Positions 1-11,403 of a stretch of 64,000 bases of DNA are shown here, piece by piece (the stretch's first letter is position 1; each line of letters opens with the position of its first letter). Made by a program: the position numbers and the translations under genes. Below the pieces are notes generated by a model. The model was not told the origin of the DNA. It did no database searches and was given only the letters and a program-made list of their open reading frames with translations. The DNA is from Marthasterias glacialis (taxonomy: Eukaryota; Echinodermata; Asteroidea; Forcipulatida; Asteriidae). The DNA lies in the NCBI GenBank assembly GCA_911728455.2, contig OU452229.1, positions 24,293,347 to 24,357,346 on the forward strand. The letters are read 5' to 3'.

Positions 1-735
1 TCTGTGGTGCTCTATCTTGTGATAGGCACATTATACATGGTCAACTAAAAGGGAACTATGTCATCAAACATCAATAATGTATCTTTCATATTAACTGTTC
101 ACTTATTGAAATAAACCACTCAGGTCACAATCAATTAGTTTGACTGATCATTCAACAAAGTAACTGATTATCGTTACCACCACAGCCTTCAATAAGATCA
201 TCATGAAAGATAGTATTTAGTAGATCGAAACAATGGGCACGGTAGGTAAAAGTCTGCGCAGTCACAGTTGTAGTATTCAAATAGCCATCTGGTTCTTTTG
301 GGTCTGGTTCCCAGACCCCAAAATCTCCGACTTTTCTCTGTCGATTTTAGAGTCCGGTATCACCCAAATGTCACGTGACGAAGATGGAAGAATTCCTCCT
401 TTTCCAAAAATATCCGAAATGCTCCGAACTCGTTGTCGTCAACATTTGGACAGTGTCGTTCATGGTCGGACATTTCTTTTGTTGATAATAATTCAAAAAA
501 TTTGCAGACATATCCCATTAACGTTTTTCTTCCCTCCCCCCCCCCCCCAACAAATTCAACACTATATTTGAATATATTTGTAACATTTTTAAAAACTGAT
601 TGTCCTAGGCCTTTTTGAAAGTAAACAAAGCCCGTCATCAGCGCTCCGTTTTTTATCCAATGACATCGTCCACCATTGGTGACTATTAATGAATATTCAT
701 AATCTATTTTTAGCTTTGGATGATGCCTGACCTAA

Positions 736-1107
736 GATTTTGAACAAGGGTCGTCAGGGAATCTTTGGTCAGGGAACCAGACTAGAATAGCTGGATACCT
801 TCCAGATAAGTTTTGCAAAGATCTTCTTGACCGTGTTAGTTCCTATGTAGATTCATATATAAACAATAACATGCTAGCTAGTCCTGATCCGGGCTCCAAA
901 GCAGATGTTTCAAGACTTTTAATGAAACTCGCTGCCTCAAGCTGTGATTGGGCTTCACATTTGGACATAATGGCATGGCAAAATGACGACCAGTTGGTAA
1001 CGACTGGGTCCAGTGTATACCTTGCATCAATGGTTGAGGCTCCGGGGGCCGAAGATGGGTTGATCGCCCAGTTACAAATGTCTTGTATGTTAAGGGCCCA
1101 TTCCTAA
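736..1107 (+). pseudogene. Unidentified coding-like open frame, possible terminal exon or gene fragment
   Basis: An open frame of 123 codons follows a stop at 733-735 and ends with TAA at 1107. The translation from about 781 has ordinary protein composition (for example LPDKFCKDLLDRVSSY, then KLAASSCDWASHLDIMAW) rather than repeat-like composition. An AG at 784-785 could be a splice acceptor. I do not recognise the family and see no partner exon upstream. It sits antisense in the region where the 3' exons or 3' flank of the glucanase should lie. It could be the last exon of a gene entering from the left, a retroposed fragment, or chance. Confidence 0.22.
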
Positions 1108-1281
1108 TACATAGAGAGAGGGTTGAAATCAACATTGAGTAAGGAGTAAGACGTTCTTTGGATCTGATAAAAAATAAATCGCTATATTTTTCACTCTTTA
1201 CGCTGATTATCTAAAATTTTCACAAAATCAGCCAATTTATTTTTAGCCATTTTATTAGCCTTATTGGAAATAAACGCTCAC

Positions 1282-4200
1282 CTGATCCATGTAAAGATGT
1301 GATACTGAAATTATTGGTAAGAGCTGAATCCCAACGATACATCCATGACGTTGAGGAAACTGATTCGGTGAGCAATCCCAGTTCAATGTGTAATAAAAAA
1401 TCCCATCCTCCTGGAGCTGACCTATGACCCCGTACTTCCTGATAAGTGGCGGGAAAATATGTTGGTTGTTGTGTCGCACGTGGAAGTATGTCCTGGTCGC
1501 ACGAATCTCAGTTGCTAGTGTAAGTTGCCCAATTGCACGTAGCGTTGGATGGTTCAGAGCCTCGCCCAATGCAGCCAGGGCGTGGTAGCAATTGATCGCC
1601 TGTTGTACATTGTATAAAATTCAAACAAGTTAGAAAGTGGGCGTGGTAACAATTGGTTGCCTAATGTACATTGTATAAAATTCAAACAAGTTAGAAAGTG
1701 GGCGTGGTAGCAATTGATTGCCTGTTGTACATTGAAGAAATTCAAGCAAGTTAGAAAGTGGGCGTGGTAACAATTGATTGCCTGTTGTACATTGAAGAAA
1801 TTCAAGCAAGTTAGAAAGTGGGCGTGGTAACAATTGATTGCCTGTTTGTTGTACATTGTAGAAATTCAAGCAAGTTAGAAAGTGGGCGTGGTAACAATTG
1901 ATTGCCTGTTGTACATTGTAGAAATTCAAAACAGTGTGTATATGATTAAAACTGTAAATCAACGACAGTTGATAATATCATTAAGAGATAGGTATATCTT
2001 GAAATAGTATACCTACCTCACTGGATGACTCTTCTTGTCTGGTACCCCCTCCTATTCCTGTTGCCCATGAGGAGCCTAGGTACCAGTCTTTTTGTCTTAC
2101 AGTTGGGAAGAACTTATCAGCTTTACTCGGGTTGCCAACATCCCTGGCCAGAGCTAGAATCCGATGGTAGTTATCTACGGGTTGGAGATTCTTAAAGTTA
2201 AAGCCGTACTGCGTACTAAAACATATTCCAATAAGTAAGCTTTATCAGATATTGATTCAATGGAAAGAATATCATTGATCGATTGTGTAAGGACGACTGT
2301 TTCAGTGGTCGAGCTTGTATCTCTAGGTGCACGTCATGGGGCTTTTCAGGGCGATGTTGTTCCGATGTGACTATAACTTTCTTTCTTGAGGTATTGTTAC
2401 ACCACGAGGTATGAATTTACCTGTCTGCATTGCCCATTCTTGATGGTAGGTATAGCGTAGTATGCAATAGCATAGAGCCAGTAGCCAAGATGGAAATGAT
2501 GGTCTGCGTAAGAAACGAATCCAAAGTTTGTCCAAGGAAACACCTCTTGGTTTGCGTCAGCACTGCGGATGAACATACCTCCCCAAACCGTGTCGTACCT
2601 AGGAAGACACAAATCTAGTTATTTTTTACAAAAGTTCTTTGAACATTTCTTGTATACTGAGGATTTTTTTATAACAAAACTCTTTTTTTCAAATAGGTCA
2701 GGGGCGACTTTTTAAGGGACGACCTCGTAAGGGTTGACTTTGATGGAAGGTTGGTCTATCAAAGGGCATTTTTGTAAGGACGACTGTTTCAGTGTCGAGT
2801 TTGTATCTCCAGAAGCATGTGGGGGGGGGGGGGCTTGTCGGGGCGACTTTGTTCGGATGCGACTATGTACGGGGTCACTTTAATAGGGTGAGACTCGGTT
2901 TTGGGGCGACTTTGTAAGGTCGACTATTTTATGGACCGACCTTGTCGACATTGTAGTAGCGACAAGATCGGCATTCATTTGTTTTTACCTAAATGAGTTT
3001 GTTTCAGTCAACCCATCGACCACACCAAGCCATAAGTCCAAGCAAGTCTTTATATCCTCGTCCAGTTTGATGTAATGGTCAGTACCAAAGGCTCTGGAGA
3101 TGCTGGCTAGTCTTGTTACCATGCCGATAGATTTACCTGCCCAGTAACTCTGCGGTTGGCTGTTATCACTACAATCTTTCACTAGTGTTTGGAAGGCGGC
3201 GTCCTTATCCATGGCATCGTGTATATCCTGTATATAGCGTACATCAATGGTTTTATTAAAACAATATTTTTATTTACGTATTAACACTAAACTAAATGAA
3301 GACCTACAATGGGCTTGTCTTTCTTTCTTTCTGTTTTGTCTAGTGCAGTCTTAAGAACCAAGGGGCCGGGAAACGTGTGTTGTTAACCAATATATGTTGT
3401 TACCTAACGTCTGACAGATTGTATGTATATCCTAAATAATTATTTAACCTGGAGTTTGTCAGGGTCATCTTTGATTCTCTGGATGGCCTTGGGAGCTGGC
3501 TCCATTGATGCTCTTGGAAGGTCTTCCTCCATCACTGTACAATCTCCCGTATATCCTTTGAATCCAAAAGGTGTTTCTACGAGGTCCTCTGTAGGCAGAA
3601 GTGATTCCTGTGCAGACAAGGAAAACACGAAGGCATAATGCTATCTAAATCAGCTACAAGCAAGGATGTGAATTTGAATTAGGTCAAGTCAATAATGATG
3701 AAATTACTCCACTGTGTTGACGTTACCTGGTGTGGCAGTACAACAGTCAGAAGGCTCTCCTCTGGGTTGTGTCCGTAAAAGTCTTTGCCTTGTTTGTTCC
3801 AATCGAAGCTAATGTATCCTTTGTCTTCCTCGACACAGAATCTTGTCTTTGGCTTGTAGGAATAAACTCCTGCATATCTCTCAAGATTATGGACTTGGCT
3901 GAAATCACCCTTTGGACCAGTACCTTTGAAGTAATGTGACAGATTTAACTTACAGAAAACAATCAAAATGTGTTTATGGTTTTCATTTTTGATCAAGATT
4001 AATTTAAATTTTACCCATGGTAAGTTTTACCTGCATAAACAAGTTGCATCACGCCTGTAAATTTGACTTTCTCTTCATCAGCTGGAGAAAAAGTGCCTGG
4101 TGAACCGTCCCCATGAATCACTAAGATCATGTCTTCAGAAAAGAAGGCTACAAATTTCCTTGTTGAACTTGGCTTAGGTTTGGTATCAAGTGGCTCAGCA

Positions 4201-6808
4201 AGTTCAAAGACGAAATATTTGGACTTAATTTCGACCTTTGAACCAATCTTTTGTACAGGTTGGCCATCGCATTGAACCTAACATATAAAAAGGTAAAATA
4301 TGCACAAAACGGATAAATGGAAAACCACGAATAGTGTATGATATTGCACATTGTGGACAGTGGGTGTCCAATTGAAAGTAATGAGTATAAATGTTCGGGG
4401 AAAACTTTGTGTCGACGATACACCACCAATCCTCACCTTTTTAGGTTGTCTCCTCCAATTAAATGGCACCGCCTCTGTAACGTATTGGCCAATCACGTTG
4501 ACGGCATAGCTGACGTCATCGTACGTCACTTCAATTGGTATGTTAACTGATCGTCCATCTATGGACAAAGAACAGGTAGATGGTGCGCATGACATCCAGG
4601 GCAGTGTGCCATACCATGTACTTGATTGACCAACGATGTACTGGATCTGGAATGACAAGAATTTGTGACGATAACAATGATGATGCAAGCTGTAGTTGTC
4701 AACGATCACTCATATAAATTAAGTGATTAGTCTTCATTTTCACGGGTCTGAAAACTTGTCTTTAATCGATTAGCTTATTAAACAACTTTAACTTCATGCT
4801 TTGTAATTCCTTTATACTCGTGAGAATTCCTACCTCTTCCAATCCTCCTATCGACTGACTGAGTTCAGTAGTTATTTCTACCCATCTGGACTCGTTACAC
4901 GCTGCGTTGACATCGGCACTGCCGTAAAACCAAGGCGGTTGATGAGTGCCAAACGCCTCCGTCATTTCCGTCGAATTCTCGGTACACTGGACTCTTCCTG
5001 GCTCGGTAACCCAGTACTTTTCGTAGTCGTGTTGAGGAAGCGGATATAAGCCGATTATATTGACGGCATAAAGCATCATTCCACGGGCTTTCTGTGACGT
5101 TATAGTCACTGTGTAACCATCTTTAGAGAGATTACATGTTGTATTATCGCAGGTTTTCATTTCACGATCTGTTTGCCAACTAAACATCATTAAAAAAACA
5201 AAAATAATGTTAAAGGCCTCAACTTTATGAAGTTTTTATGTTGAGAGCTTGAGAATACTGAGTACTGTTTAAAGTAGAGAAGTGAAAGAATACTAGCAAA
5301 GTGTGATGGGTGTATACAACATCCTTACAGTTTGCAACTGGTGAAATAAAAAAGCAATAAAAAAAATATTGCGTTTGATATAAGCTACGGTATACCTGTG
5401 CTCCTCTGTAGCAGCCCATTGTACATCATTGACATCAGATATAGGTTTAGTTAGGTGAATAATAAGGCTTAACTCATCAGTGATGTTGTTACATGATGCT
5501 TGGATGAATGCTGATCCTCTATCGGCAGCTATATGAAGGATAAATAACACAGTGCTTTAGTGACTGTACGTGGATCTTTCCTCACCCTAACGGTACTCAA
5601 TACACAAACTGTTGGACTCTGATTATGGTGGTATGCCTGATCCAATGTACAGCATAATCAGTTTACTGGTGCAGTGAGGCAAACAGAATCAAACAAAACA
5701 TGCAGTTGGATTTTGAAGGGTTTGGGGATGGACTAGGGCTTGAATACTCCCATGACATGATGGTATGGTCTTTGTCTGGTGCCTCAAAGTAACAGCTACT
5801 GTTCTGATCGTTTTACAAATGGCTACCAGTCTAGTTTTCCTTCTATAGCCTCGGTTTGGTTTTTGTGGATTTTTTTTATCTTTCTATTCCTTCATACTTG
5901 ATCGCTCTTCAGGGCAGTCATAGTTAGCATTCTCTCCGTTGACAGCCACCAGGCAATATGGGTGTACCTCTGGGTTTGCATCAGTGAAGATATGTGTTAG
6001 CATGCCAGCACCTCGGACTATGGGTAACTCCATAGTTCCACCATGGATATCCATGTATATGAAGTCTGCATACATCTCGCCGAAGTCTGTCAGGGTCGGC
6101 TCTCCGGAGTCTGCAATACCGACACGTATACCTGACAAGCCTGTGAAAACCATTACAACACTTGGTAACAACAGTTTTATAATGTGACTCAACTTTCATA
6201 TTGAAATGGGTTGGTTGATAAAAAAAAAATGGACGGCTGATGTCATTGCGTTCAAGCCCTCGAACCGATTCACTTGACAAGAAATAATACAATACTTAAT
6301 TAACAACACAATCAATGAACTCAAGATGAGTATTTTACCAGTAAATTCAGCAAAGGGTGCTCCATCTGGGCCAGAGACCATCTGCTTCATCCCTACACCT
6401 AGGGACTCTATCTTGTTCCATGGTGCGTCAGTCATCCCTGGTGTCAGCTGATAAAACGGGTCTTGCCTTTCAGTTTGGTTCCATCCATGTAGAGTGTAGG
6501 CATCATAAGTTATTCCATTATCAGTCATTATTGCTGAGTGAGGGAACTGTCTGATGGGTGTTAGAGGTCCGTGGTTGATCTGATTGCAGGCAAAGTGACC
6601 AGTAGGTAACGCAGCAGCATCCCGTAAGGTCCCAGTACGCTGTGGTGGTGCAACTTGATTGAGTAAGGTTGACTCGTTGAAGTAAATTCTAGGGTCCACT
6701 GTGTCTATTGGCGTATCTTGAATTTGTAGGCAGGTTGCTGAGAGTCCTCCCCTCTCTTTGGAAAACAAAGAAAATGTATTTCTACGTTTGTTCAATTATT
6801 ATTTTGAA

Positions 6809-6839
<31 letters not shown>

Positions 6840-8154
6840 GGGTTGTTTATTTGTATGGTTGTTTATTTGTTGGGTTATTTATTTGTTTGTTTATTGTTTT
6901 GGGTTGTTTATTTTTGTGTTTGTAATTTACACATACTGTTTGAAAACTGAATTTAACAACATTTTGGAGTCGCAGCGCCCCCTACGTCATCGAGGACAGG
7001 AAACCTTATAATAGACTGGTTCCCGGTCCCTACATCGTTCTCTACTGACTGTATATTGTAGGGACCGGTAGCGGGTCAGGAAAATTAGCATATACCTGGC
7101 AGATTTCTGCCAGTATGCTAACTAGATTTAGCATAATAGGTCCACGTAATCCCATGATGCAATGCGGCCTTTACACAAAACAAGACAGACAGAATCTCAG
7201 AATCTCCCACCGTGCAGACTAACGTTAGTTAAGATGTTCATAAGTTGCTTGGATTTTAATGTTGACGGTTGGTTCACTACGTGAAGGGTTACGATACACG
7301 TGTGCTAGTATCAAACAACAACATGCACTCGTCACGAGCATAGTGAAGGGCATCTTTTAAACTGGAAAATTAATCCTGTGTCCACGTAATCGAGGGCCAA
7401 TCAAAAGCACCATATCGGTAATAGCTACTGGTCCCTATATACAGTCAGAACGAAAACGATGTAGGGACCAGGAACCAGTCTAACCGTAGATTACAACAAT
7501 TTAAAAATGCCGTTTGTCAATCAGTTGGACAGTCATGGAAAAGCTACTCATCAAGTATTGGAGATTGCAGCTTATTAACGTGAAGTCAAACTAAAACCAA
7601 TATTTAAATTATTCTGATGTAATGTAAGATTATCTCGAATACAAACATGTGAACCTGTATTTGGTCGTTGAAAATGTGGGTCATCAACCCAAATTAGTAT
7701 TATCAAAAACTTCATCCCATTTATTTCCCCTTACAACAATTGTTCGGGCTTAATGATTGAAAACGAAGAAGATAAATGCGAGCAGTGTGTGCTTCATTTG
7801 ATTGCGAAAACAGAATACATGAAATGGACTGGGCTAGCAAACATTTAACCCTGGTTGGCCGGATATGTTACCCGTTCACATTAAGTTAAAAGCAAAAGTC
7901 TAACCTCCGCTAGGTGGTGTGGTCGTCACCTCCGGCTGCGGACCTTTGTTGGAGATTCCTAAATACATAATAACGGTGATGGTAGTTAGAACGAGAACCG
8001 TAGCTACCACACATAAACCCCACTTGCAGCGTATCTCTAACTGCGTGGCCTGTGCCTCAACTTTGGCTGTCATGACGACGGTGTCTTCCTCTCTATGAGC
8101 TTGGGTAGTTACTTGATGATCGTGTCTTGTCTCAACCTCTTCAGATTTAGCCAT
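1282..8154 (-). CDS. GH81-type endo-1,3-beta-glucanase, membrane-anchored, 3' end missing
   Basis: The product should hydrolyse internal beta-1,3-glucosidic bonds, as GH81 enzymes do. Thirteen exons join in phase (5' to 3'): 8154-7905, 6755-6339, 6140-5898, 5528-5396, 5179-4834, 4646-4437, 4277-4031, 3923-3727, 3607-3449, 3227-2989, 2598-2421, 2208-2017, 1599-1282, giving 1043 residues so far. Exon 1 has a hydrophilic head and one membrane span near residues 45-67 with no cleavable signal, suggesting type II topology. GH81 hallmarks are MELPIVRGAG, VVLPHQV, YDTVWGGM, DHHFHLGYW (near residue 845) and QEESSSE (near 935). The last two carry the catalytic Asp and Glu of the family. After exon 1282-1599 a donor (CAG/gtgagc) leads to further exons outside the window. 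The start ATG has a strong context (AAACCATGG). Animals usually use GH16 for this substrate, so a GH81 is unusual here. Family call is firm; the anchor topology is inferred. Confidence 0.88.
1580..1932. repeat. 60-64 bp minisatellite made of intron end plus exon start
   Basis: About 5.7 tandem copies start at 1581, 1642, 1703, 1763, 1823 and 1887, with unit lengths 61, 61, 60, 60, 64 and a partial. On the minus strand each unit contains a splice-acceptor-like stretch ending in ACAG followed by sequence coding AINCYHA. That is exactly the start of the real GH81 exon whose acceptor is at 1600-1602. The copies diverge from the exon after those seven codons. Confidence 0.93.
2265..2970. repeat. 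Diverged GCGACTTTGTAAGG-type intronic repeat on both sides of a GH81 exon
   Basis: Both introns flanking exon 2421-2598 contain GTAAGGACGACTGTTTCAGT (near 2287 and near 2776), followed by similar sequence. The 2695-2965 side has several diverged GGCGACTTTGTAAGG-like units and a run of G at 2820-2833. It looks like an old segmental or minisatellite duplication around the exon that encodes the DHHFH motif. Confidence 0.55.
7012..7482. mobile_element. MITE-like element with about 30-bp inverted ends
   Basis: The left end TAGACTGGTTCCCGGTCCCT is mirrored at the right end (…AGGGACCAGGAACCAGTCTA), and the match extends through ACATCGTT to about 30 bp. The sub-terminal GTAGGGACCGGTA and the TGGTCCCTATATACAGTCAG near 7430 give further self-complementarity. 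There is no coding capacity. It lies in the first coding intron of the GH81 gene. A TA target duplication is possible because the TIRs begin and end with TA. Confidence 0.7.
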
Positions 8155-9377
8155 GGTTTGGAATTGGTATTCCCAAGTTCACCCTGCAAAGAAAACAACC
8201 AATTATGCTATTTGTTTTGAAGTGCGCTCACAAACGTCATAAACTGAGCTGAGCGCCGAACTAAAACTGACATTGACCCTGCTCAACAACATTTTCTTTC
8301 AGTTCAGTGTCTATTCAAGTCGCCATTCATAACTTCCCACAATTTAAAGATATAATATCAAAAATATGATAATTGTTAATTTGTATTATACTTAAGACGT
8401 TACACAGTGTGTCGCTTCGTGGTTAGAGTGTAACTGTCCTTATGTAAGGCTATAACTTTACAAGCTGCTTTAATCCAATGTAAATAAATGTTGAATAGAT
8501 ACTAAGTCCATTATTCAAAACAGTAATATTGGCTGTATCATAAAACGTTGTGTTTGTTTAAAGGCAAACTAAACTCATAAAACTTGATACAGTATTGATA
8601 ACAAGGGCAAGTCATAAAGTTTAAATATGCACCGTATTAAAGTTGTTTTGTTTCCCCCTCCATTTTTAGATTTGAGATCTTGTATCGATATACAATCTTA
8701 GACTACCGGTAATCAATAACTTCATTGGCAAACCTTGCCCTTTCCCGGCTAAGTCGCGGCACACGGTATCGCTCAGTTTCATACATGTATTAAAGGCCTG
8801 TGACAGTAATGAGGAGCATAATGTGCCTCTGTTTTTAGCGAGGAATAAATAATAAACTCGAGAAGATTGTTTTTTTGGTGACCATTGTTGTATAGTGCTA
8901 TACCGCGTTTGCGAGTATTTGCTGAGTCACGACATTTGACATAATATCTGAACTTACACTCTGTTGGCTTTTCATTTACACAGTGTGTTTTATTTGTTTG
9001 ACTATTGTTTCTGGTTTTCTATGGGAACGAGATTGATCTGACTTTATCCAAAGATAACATGACCTGATTCTGAGTTTTGCACTGACACACACAAATTCGT
9101 CTCTTCCCTCAGACATTGATCCAAAAACAATCCAGTAAGTGTTTTATTGAACAAATCAAGATGTAATCAAGAAGCCAAATCGTGGGTTGAACTGAACCCA
9201 TAAACAACCAACAAGCTGACGTAACGACTTAACCAAAAAAGGTTTTTTATTCCGATTGGTACGGACGTGCTTTAACGTTTTACCATTATGTGAGTGTGTA
9301 TATACGAGAGCCATAATACAGCAGTGTATCATGCATCCCGCTGGGTCAAATGTTAGCAGAAATCAGAGTTACTCACC
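8155..9377 (-). other. Probable 5' untranslated region of the GH81 gene, split by an intron
   Basis: Just upstream of the GH81 start codon the minus strand reads TTTGTTTTCTTTGCAG, a good acceptor ending at 8184, leaving a 29-nt leader (8183-8155) before the ATG. A consensus donor (GAG/gtgagt) whose exon ends at 9377 is the nearest strong partner, so a non-coding first exon may lie just above 9377. This is inference from splice signals only. The 8.2-9.4 kb stretch otherwise shows no gene. Confidence 0.35.
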
Positions 9378-9399
9378 TCATGCTGAGTTTGCAATTTTT

Positions 9400-10905
9400 C
9401 TTTCAATGGCAATGCGTAGTCTGTGAGATCAACCTTGTGGTTCAGTAAAGGCTGTTGTATTCGAGACGAAGCAAGTGACTTGGAAAAAAATGTAATGTTT
9501 CTTTTATACTAGAAAAATAAATGATGTTTCAATCTCGTTTATGTCACAAGACCAGGTTCTTAGGTTTTGTTATGTTGGTCTCGTACAGGCGGTTCCAAGC
9601 CGTCAGTGTCTGCTGGTAATATAGATGCTTATATGATCCCGACATGCACCGTCAACTTCATGGTTACGTTCTAGTGTAATTCATACAGTTGTTCGTCGAG
9701 CAGTGGTAGCGGAAAGCCTAACTGTCAGTTCCAGAGAAATCTGTGATGTTTTTTGACAGTTGCAGTCACGACTCCATGTCGTGCAATCCAGGGGCATACC
9801 TCCTTAAAAAGTACAGTAGGAATGAAGTCGAAATATACAAATGGTTTACCTAAATACCCATAAAATTGCTTCGTCCATAGACAATAATAACTGTATTTAT
9901 TCCACAATGTATGTTCATTTTCACCCGTTTTATCAAAAATATCGGAATTACTATTGGATTATCACACAAAGTAATACAAAATGGATTATTACTGGAACCA
10001 TATCACCTAGCAATAAGTTGGAATGGTAGAATGTTGATCAAGCTGGATACTTGATGAGGTCAATGACCGCACAGGAATTTACGTCATTAATGACACACCT
10101 TGTTTACAAGTTTACAAACTGGCCATGGTGAATTGCTTCTGCGAGTATGTTCATTTTGCGTATAAACAACAGAACGTGGATCTTGTTTGTTTTCCTTCTC
10201 CTTAACTCACTTAGTCTTATCCACGCTTTTCCTAAAAAAAGGGAACCCTGTGAGTTTAAACTATTGTTTTAAAACAAAGTGCGAGTTAAAAACGTTTCAC
10301 TGACATAGAGCTGTTTAGTTTAACCACGAGAGGGCGTAATAGCTTTTTTTAGATGCGTAGTTGCAGTCCACACATGTTGGGAATGGGCTGCAATACGATC
10401 AAAAGTTTACGGTTATTCAGCAACATATTTCGACAATTTTGTGTGTTTTGTTTAGTAGGATTATGTTATGTAGAATTGACTTATGTCATTCTTAATCTCC
10501 GTACAAACAGCAACTTATCGACCTTCACGCGTGAGCATTTAGTTCTCAAGGTAGCTCGACACGACTGCTGGTTGAGAAGGACATCAGCAATGAGCTTTTA
10601 AAAAGCTACTTAGAAGGTTGACATTGGAACTAACTTATTATTTGATTGGAGAAACATCTTGCTGTTTATGATGGCTGAAAGTTCACATGGAACCTTCTAC
10701 ACGCTCACCCAAGATGTCTTATTCACTCATCACCCCGCCCCTCCCCAAGTGATTGCTTGATAACCTTTGCCAACACGCGCGTGCGTACAACGCGACCATT
10801 TTTTACTATACTCTCACACAGTGGGTGGGGCAACAAATTAAGTCTAGTAAGGCAATCAAACTTATGAGGTCATTCGAATATGAAATTGCTTGTAATCAGA
10901 GCGAG
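9400..10905. other. Non-coding stretch, no gene seen
   Basis: Short open frames occur on both strands, but none has coding-like composition or flanking splice sites that extend it. This is probably the 5' flank shared by the divergent GH81 and mucin genes. Confidence 0.5.
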
Positions 10906-10911
10906 GCCGGT

Positions 10912-11164
10912 AGAGAGTGTGACTTGGTGTTACCTGGTGTCGTAATAGAGATCGTGACTTGGTGTTACCGCGGTGCCATATTATACAGAGCGTGACATGG
11001 TGTTACCTCAGATGGCATTATAGAGAGCGTGACTTGGTGTTACCTAGTGTCATAATAGAGATCGTGACTTGGTGTTACCATGGTGTCATAATAGAGAGCG
11101 TGACTTGGTGTTACCTGGTGTCATGATAGAGATCGTGACTTGGTGTTACCATGATGTCACAATA
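10912..11164. repeat. 35-bp minisatellite, about 7 copies
   Basis: The unit contains GTGACTTGGTGTTACC followed by a variable GTGTCATAATAGAGA(G/T)C part. It repeats about seven times, with some units alternating between AGAGATC and AGAGAGC junctions. It lies some 230 bp upstream of the proposed first coding exon of the mucin gene. Confidence 0.9.
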
Positions 11165-11396
11165 CACTCGAGTCTCACGTCGCGATCAACACCCATGTAG
11201 CAAGGTTGCAGCTTTGCGCTTTGTTCAGGATTAGCCAATCAGTTTCGACGATGTAGTCAGCAAGTGGTGGTACAAGACGAGAAGCAGTCAATGTTGGTAT
11301 TTGTTCATAAGAACAGAACTAATTGATGGGACTTGCTACTCGGTCAACGTGATTCAACACTACATCATCTGATGCTGGGGTATCCATCGCATCATA

Positions 11397-11403
11397 ATGA
11401 CTG
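11397..11403 (+). CDS. Possible first coding exon (ATGACTG) of the mucin gene
   Basis: ATG ACT G is followed at 11404 by a perfect donor (gtaagt). The G left over joins AT at 19399, after the acceptor TTTGTCCTCAG, to restore an Asp codon in frame with the large mucin exon, giving MTDKIGQKVGG. This would make an intron of about 8 kb. The alternative is that translation starts at the in-frame ATG at 19509, which is followed by a signal-peptide-like segment (MARFLLSHPIYLLVFLAS). Confidence 0.4.

Noticed and set aside
303..782. Inverted GTCTGGTTCC / GGAACCAGAC pair as a mobile element
   Set aside because: Only about 10 bp match and the left end is itself palindromic; too weak to call, though it resembles the 7012-7482 element.
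1554..1962. Minus-strand frames of 100 and 110 codons with repeated peptides
   Set aside because: They run through the minisatellite; unit lengths of 61 and 64 shift the frame. The true exon is 1599-1282.
6708..7011. Hydrophobic plus-strand frames
   Set aside because: They come from a TTTG/TTGTTTA-rich low-complexity stretch at the edge of a GH81 intron.
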